Source: Prochilodus magdalenae
Taxonomy: Eukaryota; Chordata; Actinopteri; Characiformes; Prochilodontidae
Assembly: GCA_024036415.1 (NCBI GenBank)
Contig: JAMWET010000681.1
Coordinates: 87,501-151,500 of the forward strand
DNA: 64,000 nucleotides
Direction of reading: 5' to 3'
Positions 45,756-58,572 of this stretch are shown piece by piece. The notes beneath the pieces were generated by a model. It made no database searches. It saw only the letters and a program-made list of their open reading frames with translations, and was not told the origin of the DNA. How positions within the stretch are numbered: the first letter of the stretch is position 1; the number at the start of each line of letters is the position of its first letter. The translations under genes and the position numbers were made by a program.

Positions 45756-47850
45756 GAGCTATAAGAAAAGTAGCGTCGTTCAGAAAGGCTTGATTAATCC
45801 AGGAGTAGGTCATGTATTTTATGATTTTCTGTCTTTTTATTAAATATCGCTTCTCGTGGTTTGACTGCCATCGAACGGAAGACTATACTTCCATTGGCGT
45901 AGCTTGAGTCCATGGATCTGACGTACCGTGAACCTCAAACACTCTCTCCGCCTCCTTCAAATACTAATCTCACTTTACCAAAAGAGGCAGATTCCAAAAT
46001 CCAAAATCCTGGACTGTTACATAATAGTCTATAACTATTGATAACTGTACATCTGGCCATTTCTCACCTGAGCAAAGTCTCTCACCTTCCTTTAAAGAAC
46101 TGATCCTTTAAATACTGCACGAATGCAACCTTGACCCTCTAACTGTCTCAGTTAATCACTAAATCTCATATCTACCCCGAGTCCTAGTCCTCACTACCCC
46201 GTCTCTCACAAGCTCTTTGAGATTGGTCCAGCTGACCTGTTTTGTGATGGGTGTATGAGGTTTCCTGCTCTCCGCCTCTGACTGTATTATTCTGTCATTA
46301 TCTATTTACATCCATTTTGCCAGTTTCTGATATGAACTGTATATTGTGTATTCTGTAGCATCCATTCTCAAGGTCATATTTCGCACTAATGAGGATTAAT
46401 GGGAATTCTAGGACACCATTTTTTCCTGGAACTTTGGAAATTATAAATGATCTGTTAAGAGTCAGTTTCTAGAATAGCAAACATTATAAGGCATAATGTA
46501 AGAGCAGTATTCCAAATATTTACTGCACAATTACAGCAGTCGGTTACAGTGTAGGGAAGTCATTGTGGATGGGTCAAGAGTAAATTCTATATTTCTTGAT
46601 CAATAAAATTAATATTTTAGATCAAATGTAACCTAATCACACTTATCCAGCTATTCCAATCCCAGTCACCAGCATGCAGAGCCATGGCACTACCCACTAC
46701 ACTATATTATCTTATCTTATAATATCCCTATTATTTGGACACCACCGGAAACCATCATCTTCATTCCTGACACTGTGATTGGATGTTGTTTAAAATGACC
46801 TCATTAGGGAATGTAGATAGATATCTAAGATGCTTGAGTGATGCTTTCTTAAAGAGACTACTGGAGGGATTTCCACACGCCAAGCAAGACGCTGTCCGTG
46901 CTGTCTGGGGGCAGAGGGGCTGGTGGTCAGTGCCTCGTGCATGTGTAATCCATTACACCTTTTAGTGAGAGGTGGCTAGACTGGGTTCCTTGAGGGACAC
47001 AGCTCTGTAGACTTCATCCATCCATCCTTGTAGAGACATAAGCTGACAAAGCTGACAGTGGCTAGGATAAACTTCCCAGGACCTTTTCCCGTTATCTTCT
47101 CCGGTTTTCCCCCTGATATGTGCTCCTGTATGTTTAGTCTTACAGTATAACCGTCCTGATTGGGAACTGCCCCAAACACACTCTTATCTCTCTAAATGAA
47201 TCTGGATGGTGTTGGCTTTAGTGGAGGGTGGAGGGAGGTGACGGAGGTTTTGCAGGGCCTCATGTCTAAGATTAAAACACCCTGATGCAGAGGATCCATT
47301 ACAGGCCTCCTTTCCTTCACCTACTAATTTAGAATTCCTTGGATTGTTGATTTCTCCATGCGCTGCTGTCCCGTGTCAAACAACAACCCAACAAAGAGGC
47401 CTGATGGCCGTTCAGCGGCTGGGCACTTTTGTGATGTGTGCTCATGTGTGACGCGGGTGAGATCACCCAAACCACATGCACCTGAGTCTCACATTAAACC
47501 ACACAAGTCCTTCTTTCCCTCTGATTTAAAGTGCTGTATGGTAAACGCGTTAGAGGAAGCAGTCTGTGCTTGTAAGGAGCTGGGTGACGGAACGAACAAC
47601 GTGTTTACATTTAGTAGCAGAGAAATATGAAACGCTCGAATTCAACACAAACATAAAATCATACCAGCTTTGACGTAAGTTTGACTGGAAGTACCTGAAC
47701 AGACGGCGACATGCACAACGAGCTACAGAAGGAACAGGAGACACGCGGTCAATAAGGTCTGCTAACGAATCACAGAACAATTAAGAACACGCTGAGTATT
47801 TGGTGACAAATTATTTAGATGAAACAAGAAACTTAATATCACTACCCTTA
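45756..47850. other. Unique stretch
   Basis: No gene recognised in 2.1 kb. Sequence at 46620-46700 may be a degraded SINE tail (CACTACCCACTACACTATAT), too weak to call. Confidence 0.4.
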
Positions 47851-48330
47851 TGAAACGATAATATATGGCAATGTATTGGAAAATATAGTGCAATATAATA
47901 AATAATACAATGTCATATATGAGAAACAAGTGCATATATTTTGCATATATTTATATAGTGATAAATATATTACAATATATTGTATAATACATAAGGAATT
48001 GCCGCTTTTCATATATTGTATGTATGATAGTATAATATATATTTACTTATATATTGTAATATATTTCATTTTATATGTAATAGACATCATATGTATTTCT
48101 CCATATGTGTTTGCATATATGATAATATATATAGTTTTATATATGTGAGAATATTTTCATACATACATGTGGCAATATACAGTATGTATATATTCTCATA
48201 ATATTATTTTAGTAACCAAATCATCAGTACTGTTAAAATTATGATGGAAATGTTCAAAAATTACTAATACACAAACAAAACCATATCATTTCTATATATA
48301 TATATATATATATACATTAAAATTACTCAT
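47851..48330. repeat. AT-rich low-complexity block
   Basis: Dense ATATAT and ATATTGTA motifs with a (TA)n tract at 48293-48315. The Tyr/Ile frame here is a composition artefact. Confidence 0.8.
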
Positions 48331-50129
48331 ATTAACATTAAAAACCATATTAAATCACATTAACCATGTGGCCATAAGAAACTCCACCCCATTGTGTTTC
48401 AGTTCAGACATTATGTATTCATTATGTAATATTATGCCTGAGGCATTATGATAACCGGCACGCCATTTAAGGTGGAACGGGAATTTTCAAACAACAGTTT
48501 CAGAATTTGGTGATGTATTATATTATAGTTAAATCTAAATGAAAATTTAATATCACATATATCAGTACTGTGTCGTTTGATTATAATTCTGTTATAGTTC
48601 ATATTTTGTTTTGTTTTTATATTTTTACAACCCTACACCACTGGAGAAGTAGCCTGACAGTGCTCCGTTATACTGTACAACCATGTATTGGTGTAATGGC
48701 AACAAAGGTAAATTAAAAACGAATGGTATTTCTATCGTACAGTCTTATTAGCTGTGCAGTCTTGCTTGTATCTGTGTCGTGCTGGTCTGAACAGGGAGTC
48801 CAAGCCCAGTCTGCTGTGTGCTAGTTGTGGCTCCATCCACTATGCTGTCTAACCATGGTGGTTTGATCACTAGAGGCAGGGGACACCAGATCACTACAGC
48901 GCCCCTCAAACTCAGTAGTCCCAGGAGATCTGTACCGCCAGAGTGTTTGCAGCGTGGTCGGTTTTTATGTTTACAAAAATCATGAATATTTGAGACGTTC
49001 GATACATCACAAGGCCTTCTTCGCTCCTTTAACCTTCCGAAAATGACCAAAAAGCCCCTCACATATTCTGTCAAAAGAGAAAAGCTTTTTGCAGCCCATT
49101 AAAAGTAGAATGCATTTCTACTTCATTTCTACATTAACTTTTTTTTTTTTTGGTCAGCAAGTCCTCTGTGACCTTAGAACTCTCTCTCGCTCCGCTTTCA
49201 TTATTCCTTCCACCATTTTTTGCGAGGGACGCATGAAATGTTTGTGCTTGCAATGGGAAAAAAAATGACCTTCCTAATCTAAGGCCATTTATGCTAATTA
49301 GATTATGTTTTCAGACGGGATTCATATGTGTGCATTAAGGCACAGAGGTTTGAACAATGAGCGCAAAGTACTGTGCAGAAGACGCGAACCCTTAGCTGGA
49401 CTTAGCCAAATTAAGAGCGAGAGCACAAGTGCTCCCTTTCCGTGTCTTTGTAATAAGACTTTTGAAAGCAGCTCAAACTGTTTTTTTGGTCTCTAATGGA
49501 TTTTTTATTTCTCTAAAACATACATAATAATTAAGTTCTTCCTAATTAATTATAGATTCAGCGTTTTCTTTCATGTGATTTTTTATTTTTTTATTTTTCC
49601 CTTTTCCATCTGAGCTCTAAGCCTGTCCATAACAGTGACGCAGCTCTTTGTTGAGCTCGTTGCGCCAATGACAGGCAAGGTTTTCCTGCCGTTCGTATGA
49701 AGGCAGTTTGCCATAGCCTTCCCAAGGCCTTCTCCTGCGTAATCAGTCTAGAGCCCTTTTCTGGTCTGTTTTTAAGAGAAGATGCGCTCTGCTCACCCTC
49801 AAGGCAAACAATAATCAACAGAACACAAACATCTTTCCATTTATGTTTGTTTCATTGCTCTTTTCAGAGCCACTGTCTTTAAGGCCGAGCATCCCTGCAG
49901 CTTCAAAAATATATTTATAATTTCTTTTATGCTTTTCAAGAGATGGACAATGTCAAGTATGGCATTAAAGAGCATTTACTGGGGTCATGGATCATCTGAA
50001 GTCCAGTAGCAATTGGCTGTTAACATGGCAACGTCAGGTCAGAAGGGCAAGATCAGAGGCTAGTCGCTTGTGTTTGCATGCAGTGACGGTGCTAAACTGT
50101 GATCTAGCATTATTAGGAACATGTCCACC
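48331..50129. other. Unique stretch with candidate conserved block
   Basis: No gene is recognised. The interval 49160-49560 is high-complexity, with CTAATTAGATTA (49294) and ATTCATATGTG motifs, and could be a conserved non-coding element. A T run lies at 49139-49151. Confidence 0.4.
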
Positions 50130-50830
50130 CCATCAGCTCCATACAGGACACTCTGTAGGTGTACAGGTCCAGACTGTAGTCCATCTGTTTCTCTGTGTAC
50201 TGTATTACCCTGCTCTTCAATGGTCAGGACCCCCACAGGACCACCACAGAGCAGGTACTGTGTGGGTGGTGGGTCATTCTCAGCACTGCAGTGACACTGA
50301 CGTGGTGGTGGTGTGTTAGTGTGGGTGGTGCTGGTGTGAGTGGATCAGACACAGCAGTGCTGCTGGAGTGTTGAGACACTGTGTCCACTCACTGTCCACT
50401 CTATTAGACACTCCTACCTTGCTGGTCCACCTTGTAGATGGACAGTCAGAGACGATAGCTCATCTGCTGCTGCACAGTGCAGTGTTGGGCATCCTCTAGT
50501 CCTTCATCAGTGGGCACAGGACGCTGCCCCACAGGACGCTGACCCGCAGGACACTGCCCCCGGGACACTGCCCCCCAGGACGCTGCCTACAGGACGCTGC
50601 CCACAGGACGCAGCCCACAGGATGCTGCCCCACAGGAGGCTGTCCACAGGACGCTGCCCACAGGACGCAGCCCCACAGGACGCTGCCCCACAGGACACTG
50701 CCCCACAGGACGCTGCCCCACAGGACACTGCCCCACAGGACACTGCCCCACAGGACGCTGCCCACAGGACGCTGTTGACTGGACCGTGTTTAAAGCTCCA
50801 GCAGCACTGCCGTGTCTGATCCTGGGCTCT
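50130..50830 (-). mobile_element. Palindromic non-autonomous element with internal minisatellite
   Basis: The sequence contains TGGTGGGTCATTCTCAGCAC, CAGTGACACTGACGTGG, GTGGATCAGACACAGCAGTG, TCCACTCTATTAGACACTCC, TAGATGGACAGTCAGAGACG and CAGCAGCACTGCCGTGTCTG, all in the order of a palindromic family common in characins. A diverged copy lies at 13.5 kb. Towards the right, the short family segment CACAGGACGCTGCCCA has been amplified (50515-50780). The 159-codon plus frame and the minus frames here arise from this array. Confidence 0.8.
50515..50780. repeat. 15-bp minisatellite (CAGGACGCTGCCCCA)n
   Basis: About 18 units of 14 to 16 bp with GACGC/GACAC and GCAGC variants. Because most units are 15 bp and contain no stop, plus and minus frames stay open, giving Pro-Gln-Asp and Gly-Ser-Val-Leu-Trp repeats that are not proteins. 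Confidence 0.95.
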
Positions 50831-52930
50831 GTGTGAGCCCATTCAAGCTCCCCACTTAAGCAGGAGCTGATAACTCTCTCCCGACATGCGTCCTGGGGTA
50901 GGAAGAGCTGTGCAGGATGTTAAGGCTTGACCCCTAGTTCATTAGATTTAGAGAGAAGAGGGCCTCTATAGAACATCCCACTCACAGTTCAGGATGGTGC
51001 TCTACTTGACAGGATGCATGATGTACACAGCTTACTGTGAGGGTCTTAATAAATAAATAAATAATTATATAAATATATAAATATATAAAAGGTCTAATAA
51101 AATGATAATGTAATAATACTAAAAACAGTGAGTGCATAACGGAATATGATTGTGTTGTTCAGTAAATTAAGAAGTGCCTTACATGTTCTGAATAGATTAA
51201 TAAAATATACAAATATAAAACTTAAATAATGCTTAAAATTACACTTCTCGTACAGGCCACACCCACTTCAGAGCCTGCTTCTTATTTCAGTATAGACGCG
51301 TACAGTGACTGACAGTGCCGTTGTGTGACTCGTGGACAGGTTTTAATATTGATATGAGGTGGTCTCACCTTTAGACCATCCCACCCACATAAGGTCTGGA
51401 GTGTTGAGTGCCCGCCCTCCGGCCGGCTAAGGGAAGCACTTTCACTGTCTTGCTGCTGATCTCTAAATGGTGTAATGCCTCCATCTGTATAATGCCAACA
51501 TCATGAGACTCCAGCACATAGCCATTTCTGTGTTCTCAGAGAGAGGGAGGAGAGGGCGGATTATCCGCCCCCATATGGAGCGGCCTTGTGTAATGTAGGC
51601 CGTTTTAACATCCCAGTTCTTGTGCAGTCATGCAGGAAATCAGTGGGTCAGAGGGAGAGAGCATACAAGTCGCACACGATGACAGATGTCTGGGAAAAGA
51701 CTGGAATCCCCCTCCTCCATCTCTCCTCTCCTCTGTCCCAGCTTGAGGCAGGAGAATGCTCAGGAGACCTCGCCCTGTTAATGCTAAGGAGTATGCTATC
51801 GTTAGAGTCAGCTATGAAACGAGCTGCCTCGGCTTCGCTGGACACTGAGGACTCTGGTTTCGCTTGTTTACTAATTAAACTTGCTCGTTGTTTGTTGATC
51901 ACTTAAAGTTTCCTGTGGTCTCAGGCTGATTACTTTACCGGACACAGACGGTGATTAAAATAAGCAATAGATTAATTAACCTGTAATTAAATCCAAAGTC
52001 TTGGCTGTTTTGAAATGTATCGGAAATGTACGTGGGCTGTGTTTCAGGCTGAGCATCCAGTTATGTAAATAAGGCTTAGAGATTAAGTATGCCGTTTTTA
52101 ATTAAGTTAATTGCTATAAAGGATAAAGATCATCTCAGGGCCTTTTTATGAATGTTTGAGGATGATCATACGGTAAATGTAATTTGAACCTCGGTTCTTT
52201 TAAACTACACTCTATACCTACAGGCTAGGAATGTGTATGTGTGTACATACGGGTGACAGCTAGCTGGAGACACGCATGAGCACCTTAGTGAGGTGGATGC
52301 TGATGTTGACCTCAGAAGAACGATCCTGTTGGCGGGATGCTTTGGTCAGGGTTGTACACTTGGTCCTAGTCTTGAGTTCTGTAAGCCGCTCCTCAGGCTA
52401 AAGGAAACGAACACAAGCTGTTTAGTGGTAAGCATGGCACACAGACAGGGTCATGATCCGTATGAAAGACGGGGGGAAGTGAAGCGAAGGAAAAGGTTTG
52501 CCCTTTTTAATCCTTGTTCTTTTCATTTCTCTTATCCCGTGGGATTGGGATGATTTTATTTAAACTGTCAGCAGGAGTCGAGGGATTGAAAATCTGGATT
52601 TGGGAGTGATTATCGTTCTATAAAAAAATTGCGCAGCGTTGAAGCATTATCAAGACATTTGGACAGAGGAGCAGAAAATCTCTGCTGTGGGCAAATATGT
52701 GCTGGAGTGTCTCAACATGCAGCGGGGGAGAGCGTGGCATGGCGTCCCGTCACACCGTTCACTGTTTTTACAGATGTATATTACAGGATCACTAGATCAG
52801 AGCGTTACTAACTCACCAGATGAAAGAATCTCAGTCTCAGATGTTTATTTTGGATTGTTCTTCTGAGGTCAGCATTTAGCCTACATGTTAATATCTTATT
52901 CAGTCCACACTGTTGAACCAATAAGTAGTG
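50831..52930. other. Unique stretch
   Basis: No gene recognised. (AAAT)n-like sequence at 51046-51090. Open frames at 51586-51906 and 52293-52866 lack domains. Confidence 0.4.
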
Positions 52931-52941
52931 AGTGCACATTT

Positions 52942-52956
52942 GGGGCAAGTTGCCCC
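52942..52956. other. Short perfect palindrome GGGGCAAGTTGCCCC
   Basis: Seven-base arms GGGGCAA and TTGCCCC flank a single G. Confidence 0.8.
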
Positions 52957-53033
52957 ATCAGGGGTTAAGTGGTCACACTGTGTGGGGTAAAACATCACGA
53001 GGTATTATTTTGTAACAAATAAAAGCAATTTAT

Positions 53034-53066
53034 ATTTTGTTTTGTTTTGTTTTGTTTTGTTTTTAT
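53034..53066. repeat. (TTTTG)n repeat
   Basis: About six TTTTG units. Confidence 0.95.
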
Positions 53067-53667
53067 TTAATCAAAATGAATTACCACTTTAGAAAACCAG
53101 TTGATTAATCTGGACCATTGTGCGGTGCTTAAACTGCAAAATGATTTTAAACAAACATTTGAATAACATTTTATGCTTTCAAATATCATTTTAACGTTAT
53201 AACCGTTTAGTGTAAACGTGACACCCTGCCCCAAGCTGACACGTTTGCTAGTGTTTGCTATTTTGTAAAGTTAGCTTAGCACAAGACACTGTATTATCTG
53301 CTCTGTTATGTGAGCAGAGTTTATATGCTCAGCTCAGCTCAGCTCACGGCATGTCTCAAACAGGATATGACATCAGACCACACATGCACAAAACTAGCGC
53401 TCAGCTTTTAACTAGCTCCTTACGGTGGAGATATTAACCATGTGACAAACTGCCCCGCTGTTCCCCTGCACCTGTATCATTCTGGATAGTAAACGAGCTA
53501 TCTCACTCACCACTGGTGTTTTTCATCTTATTCTGATTAAAGATTATAGATTATGGTAGATTAGCTCGTCCTGCTTCCTCAGATCATAAAGCCTCTGAAT
53601 TTTGCATGTAGACAAAATATTAACACCATAGTTTCTCTCCTTGTAACCTCAGCTACAGTTTCACTAC
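53067..53667. other. Unique sequence
   Basis: A three-fold CTCAGCT repeat lies at 53329-53345. No gene recognised. Confidence 0.4.
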
Positions 53668-54279
<612 letters not shown>

Positions 54280-54282
<3 letters not shown>

Positions 54283-54302
54283 ATAATAATAATAATAATA
54301 GC
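54280..54302. repeat. (TAA)n repeat
   Basis: About seven TAA units. Confidence 0.9.
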
Positions 54303-54329
54303 TGAGTATTTAAAGAAGCTTGTGTTTGA

Positions 54330-54425
54330 AATGCAGGTAGTGCAGAGAAGGAATTTCAGTGGACGGTGTAACAGCTTGTTTCTCTGGGCATATGACAATA
54401 AACTCTTGAATCTTGAATATTGGTA
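54330..54425 (+). repeat. LINE 3'-tail-like fragment
   Basis: GAAGGAATTTCAGTGGACGG followed by GACAATAAACTCTTGAATCT resembles the 3' end of fish L2/CR1-type LINEs (GGAATTTCACTG, then GACAATAAAG plus a short repeat). Confidence 0.55.
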
Positions 54426-54520
54426 AATATCAGGTATGAAGCTCTTCCAAAACATAAAATATGCTTCTGTACCTTACAGGTGCTTATCTTACCTTTAACT
54501 GAGGATTTTTTTTATTGAGC

Positions 54521-54563
<43 letters not shown>
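54521..54563. repeat. (TAA)n microsatellite
   Basis: About 14 TAA units. Confidence 0.95.
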
Positions 54564-54564
<1 letters not shown>

Positions 54565-54659
54565 CATAATAAGGTGTGTTATTTAATTAATAAATAGAAT
54601 TAATATTTTGTTGATGTCCAAAGAAAAACTGTTATTTTTGTTTATTATTATTATTATTA

Positions 54660-54674
54660 TTAAAATATTGGGGG

Positions 54675-54744
<70 letters not shown>

Positions 54745-54895
54745 GAGAAAGAGAGACAGTGAGAGATACAGTGAGAGAGAGAGAGACAGTGACTGAGAGA
54801 GAGAGAGAGACAGACAGAGAGACATTGAGAGATACAGTGAGAGAGAGGGAGAGAGAGAGAGGGAGAAAGAGAGACAGTGAGAGAGAGAGAGAGAC

Positions 54896-54926
<31 letters not shown>

Positions 54927-55027
54927 AAGGGAGAAAGAGAGACAGTGAGAGATACAGTGAGAGAGAGAGAGAGAGAGAGACAGTGACTGAGAGAGAGAGA
55001 GAGACAGACAGAGAGACATTGAGAGAT

Positions 55028-55092
<65 letters not shown>

Positions 55093-55387
55093 CACAGAGA
55101 CATTGAGAGATGCAGTGAGAGAGAGAGAGAGAGAGAGAGGGAGAAAGAGAGACAGTGAGAGAGAAAGAGACAGTGACAGAGAGAGAGAGAGAGAGACAGA
55201 CAGAGAGACATTGAGAGAGACAGTGAGAGAGAAAGAGAGAGAGAGAGAGAGGGAGGGAGAAAGAGAGACAGTGAGAGAGAGAGAAAGAGAGAGAGACACA
55301 GAGACATTGAGAGATGCAGTGAGAGAGAGAGAGAGAGAGAGAGAGGGAGAAAGAGAGACAGTGAGAGAGAAAGAGAGAGAGACAGAG

Positions 55388-55433
<46 letters not shown>

Positions 55434-55462
55434 AGAAGAGAGAGAAAGAGAGAGAGACAGAG

Positions 55463-55522
<60 letters not shown>

Positions 55523-55535
55523 AGAAGAGCGAGAA
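54660..55535. repeat. GA-rich array with GACAGTGAGA higher-order units
   Basis: About 870 bp of (GA)n is punctuated by GACAGTGA, GATACAGTGA and GACATTGAGA. The series GAGATACAGTGAGAGA, ACAGTGACTGAG, GACAGACAGAGAGACATTGA recurs at about 54760-54845 and 54945-55035, a higher-order unit near 180 bp. The minus frames of 238 and 297 codons (Leu/Ser) and plus frames (Arg/Glu) are translations of this repeat. Confidence 0.97.
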
Positions 55536-55540
55536 AGAGA

Positions 55541-56925
55541 TGGGGGTCATCATTTTTGACTACTGCTTTGTCTCACCGCACCATAACCTCCCTCTCCATC
55601 TCTGACGGCCATGTTTTGGACGCTGATGAAGGTGCGGGTTCTATTGTGCTGTCTGGTGACGACCCGTATGAGGAGGTTATCCCCTCACCATCAATCCCAA
55701 TCTATCAGCTTTTCTTAGACCACCATTCGCAATTATCTCATCCGCCCAAATAAACCATGTGTCATCCCCATTATATCTGATTCACTGACGCTAAAGAAGC
55801 TTGTGGGTGTTTGTCTAAGCAAGTCCATTACGCCATTCACACTTAATCCCTCTCAGCATCCTTCCGCTCCTGCTTTCTCTTCCTCTCCTCCTCTCATTAG
55901 AACAAAAACAAGACGCCCTTACCCACACTCTCCTCTGTTCTCTGCTGCATCCCAGATGACTTCAGTCTTACCGTTTAGTGGGCTCTACTGGGTCCTCGCT
56001 AGCATAAAAGGGAGACCCTTATCAAGTCACTTAGAGTGGGCTAATTGTAGCAGATGGACCAGTGCCCTTCAATTACGCTCTCTCTATCACCTCCCATGAG
56101 GTTCGTCCACCAGGGATTAATGCCTGTTGCAACTTTACAAGGAAGTGACTGGCATTATCCCGTAGACGAAGATCAAAGAAGAATTATCTGTTATCTATTA
56201 GCATCCCTTTATCTTCAGCATGCGCAGTACCGTGTCATCTCTGCTGGATGCAGGTGGAAGTACATGAAGGGAACTGAGACTATACGATAGTGTTCACATG
56301 TGGACTGTTCCAGGGGACCAATAGCGCCGCTGCTTGATTCCGAGTCCACTTCAGCCCATTTTAAAGTGAACCTGTAGGCATGCTGGATTATCGCCCTGTT
56401 GGATGATAACCTCTACCTCTACTCTGTCAGACCTACCTCTATTCTGAGGCAGACCCTGGTATGTGGAGATGTATATGAACCTCTGGACTGTAAAGGCCTA
56501 ATTCCTTTTATTGGCATGTTCATTAAAGCTCCAGAAATTTAAATCTATTTCAATCAGCAAATACTTAGCAGCTACTATTAATATGTTAATATAATAAATA
56601 TATAATATGATTATAGGATAATATACAGCAGGATTATTAATGGGATTATGAGTCAGCATGTTGAAGTCACGTTTGTCTGTGTTTGTCATAGTGGAAGTTT
56701 TTTGTTTTTATTTTTACGCCAGAGCTTTAAAAACCTTGGGCTTCAGACAAAGCAGACCAGCGATTATTATCTACCAAGCAGCTCCAAAGAATAAAGCAGC
56801 ATGTCGTGCAGAGTCCAACCAAAAGTTTTGGCCCAGTCCTGCAGTGCTTTACACATTACCGTCCAAATTATTCCAGAAAATTCTACAATAAACAACAAAA
56901 GCACAAGCTTAAACACACTCTGCAG
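55541..56925. other. Unique sequence
   Basis: Just after the GA array a plus frame reads GVIIFDYCF, faintly like the LGVxFDxxL motif of LINE reverse transcriptases, but nothing downstream supports it. No gene recognised. Confidence 0.4.
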
Positions 56926-56929
56926 ATAT

Positions 56930-56983
56930 GTGTGTGTGTGTGTGTGTGAGAGTGTGTGTGTGCATGTGCGTGTGTGTGCGTGT

Positions 56984-57017
<34 letters not shown>

Positions 57018-57028
57018 GTATGTGTGTA
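56930..57028. repeat. Imperfect (GT)n microsatellite
   Basis: GT runs with GA, GCAT and GC interruptions. Confidence 0.93.
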
Positions 57029-57510
57029 TTTTGGCTTTTGGTTGTTCCTCACACAGGATGTTACATAATGTTTAAGTAAACTAACATTAAAGGATGACGA
57101 CTGTGCAATATGTTCAAAGTAGATGTACGCAGTGTTGATCATGTTTCATTAAAATTCCCCTTTAGCTCTTCCTGTTTTTGTGTTTTTCTGAAATGCTTGT
57201 TTAATACTGTGTATTTTCTGATTATTGGAATTTCTTGTATCAAAAATACTGCTTAATTAGAGGATTTGCATATCGTTTTTAAAAACTGTGAATGTCAGTC
57301 TCATTCTCAGCGCTGTACAGATCTATCATTTATCATGAAGTCACTTTTCAGCTTGTTTAACATTGAAAACGTACAAAATTTATTTTATAGATATATATCA
57401 TAAATAGGCTTCTATGAATGAAATCAGTGCCCCCAAACTTTTGAGCGCTACTGTATTTGTTTGTAGAATGCATAGCATTTTTACTAATATGATCCGATAT
57501 GATGTGTGTA
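57029..57510. other. AT-rich sequence with a possible transposon terminus
   Basis: CCCCCAAACTTTTGAGCGCT at 57430-57449, followed by ACTGTA, looks like the end of a Tc1-type inverted repeat (reverse complement TACAGT...CAAAAGTTTGGGG). The matching other end was not found. Confidence 0.35.
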
Positions 57511-57532
57511 TACATATATATATATATATATT

Positions 57533-57605
57533 ATCGCTGTCCAAAGAAAAACAAACAGAGTCTCCAAAATGCCAGCTTCACAGTACAGGGCAAAACGCAT
57601 GTCAA
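57533..57605 (+). mobile_element. MITE-X copy E, left-end fragment
   Basis: A TA tract (57514-57531) runs into TATCGCTGTCCAAAGAAAAA, then TCTCCAAAATGCCAGCTTCA and CAGTACAGGGCAAAAC, matching the left third of copy D. The rest is missing or too diverged. Confidence 0.65.
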
Positions 57606-57669
57606 TATATGTATGACTTTACAGCGATACAGGCTTTACACTTCAGTATACTGTGATGCTGCTACACAC

Positions 57670-57693
57670 ACACACGTATACATACACACACAC

Positions 57694-57767
<74 letters not shown>

Positions 57768-57791
57768 TTATTTATTTATTTATTTATATAT
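57670..57791. repeat. Compound CA/(TA)n/(TTTA)n microsatellite
   Basis: CACACGTATA repeats pass into about 33 TA units and then five TTTA units. Confidence 0.95.
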
Positions 57792-58500
57792 GTTTAAAAC
57801 GGTATAATATTCAAGCAAACAATCCACCATATGGATAGGTTCACTAATGCTAAGTTAACAGGGTGCTCTTACAGTTCTGGGTCTACTGGAGCTCCAATCA
57901 GGGATTAAACACCAAATTACCCACTGCCTGCCACCAATCCGTACTGCTGTACACCAATCTGTAAATTATTCAGTAAACCGTGTAATGTTTTCCATAAATG
58001 ATACAATATCACAAATCATAATATTCCCATCCTTAGGTGTATCATCACTTTCATGCATCCCTAATATTTACCTTATCATTAATTTTAATAATTAATTCGT
58101 ATGAAGATTCCATTTCTTCAATATTACCTTGATTTAATTCCTAATAATAAAACTTAATAATACTTGATGACTCCTAAGCAGGATGAAACCTGAGTTGGTG
58201 AGCCTTTTGATTCAGAATGGAGGAATATCTCCTGTAATTATTACCTTATTTTCTGTTCCAAAAATGCCAAAATGTGCCTGTGGGGACTGGGCTATCAGCC
58301 AAGGCCAACCCTCAGGCAGGCACACAACTGAAGGGAGAAACAGAGAGATGGTTTCCTTCTCTCAAATATCCTCGTTCTCCTCTGACAGGAAGCAGAGAGA
58401 CTCAGGCGAACCAAAGTATTTCTTAAAACTCAAATATTTTAATATTTAATTCTATTTAACAATAGAATACTGAACATTCAATTACAGTGTCTGTACAGTG
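57792..58500. other. Unique sequence
   Basis: The 88-codon frame at 58183-58449 shows no domain. Nothing else recognised. Confidence 0.4.
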
Positions 58501-58572
58501 TCTCACACACACGCACACACTCACACTCACACGCACACACACACTCACACACACACACACACACACACATAC
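58501..58572. repeat. Imperfect (CA)n microsatellite
   Basis: CA runs interrupted by CG and CT dinucleotides. Confidence 0.93.

Noticed and set aside
46620..46720. Possible SINE tail
   Set aside because: Only CACTACCCACTACACT-like wording supports it; no box B or other module.
50340..50819. 159-codon plus frame with Pro-Gln-Asp-Ala/Thr repeats
   Set aside because: It runs over a 15-bp minisatellite inside a palindromic transposable element; opposite-strand frames are open too.
54583..55553. Minus-strand frames of 238 and 297 codons, and matching plus-strand Arg/Glu frames
   Set aside because: They are direct translations of the GA array (Leu/Ser on one strand, Arg/Glu on the other).
55541..55610. 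Possible LINE LGVxFDxxL motif (reads GVIIFDYCF)
   Set aside because: One short motif without downstream support.
57428..57455. Single Tc1-like inverted-repeat end
   Set aside because: The partner terminus was not found, so no element can be delimited.
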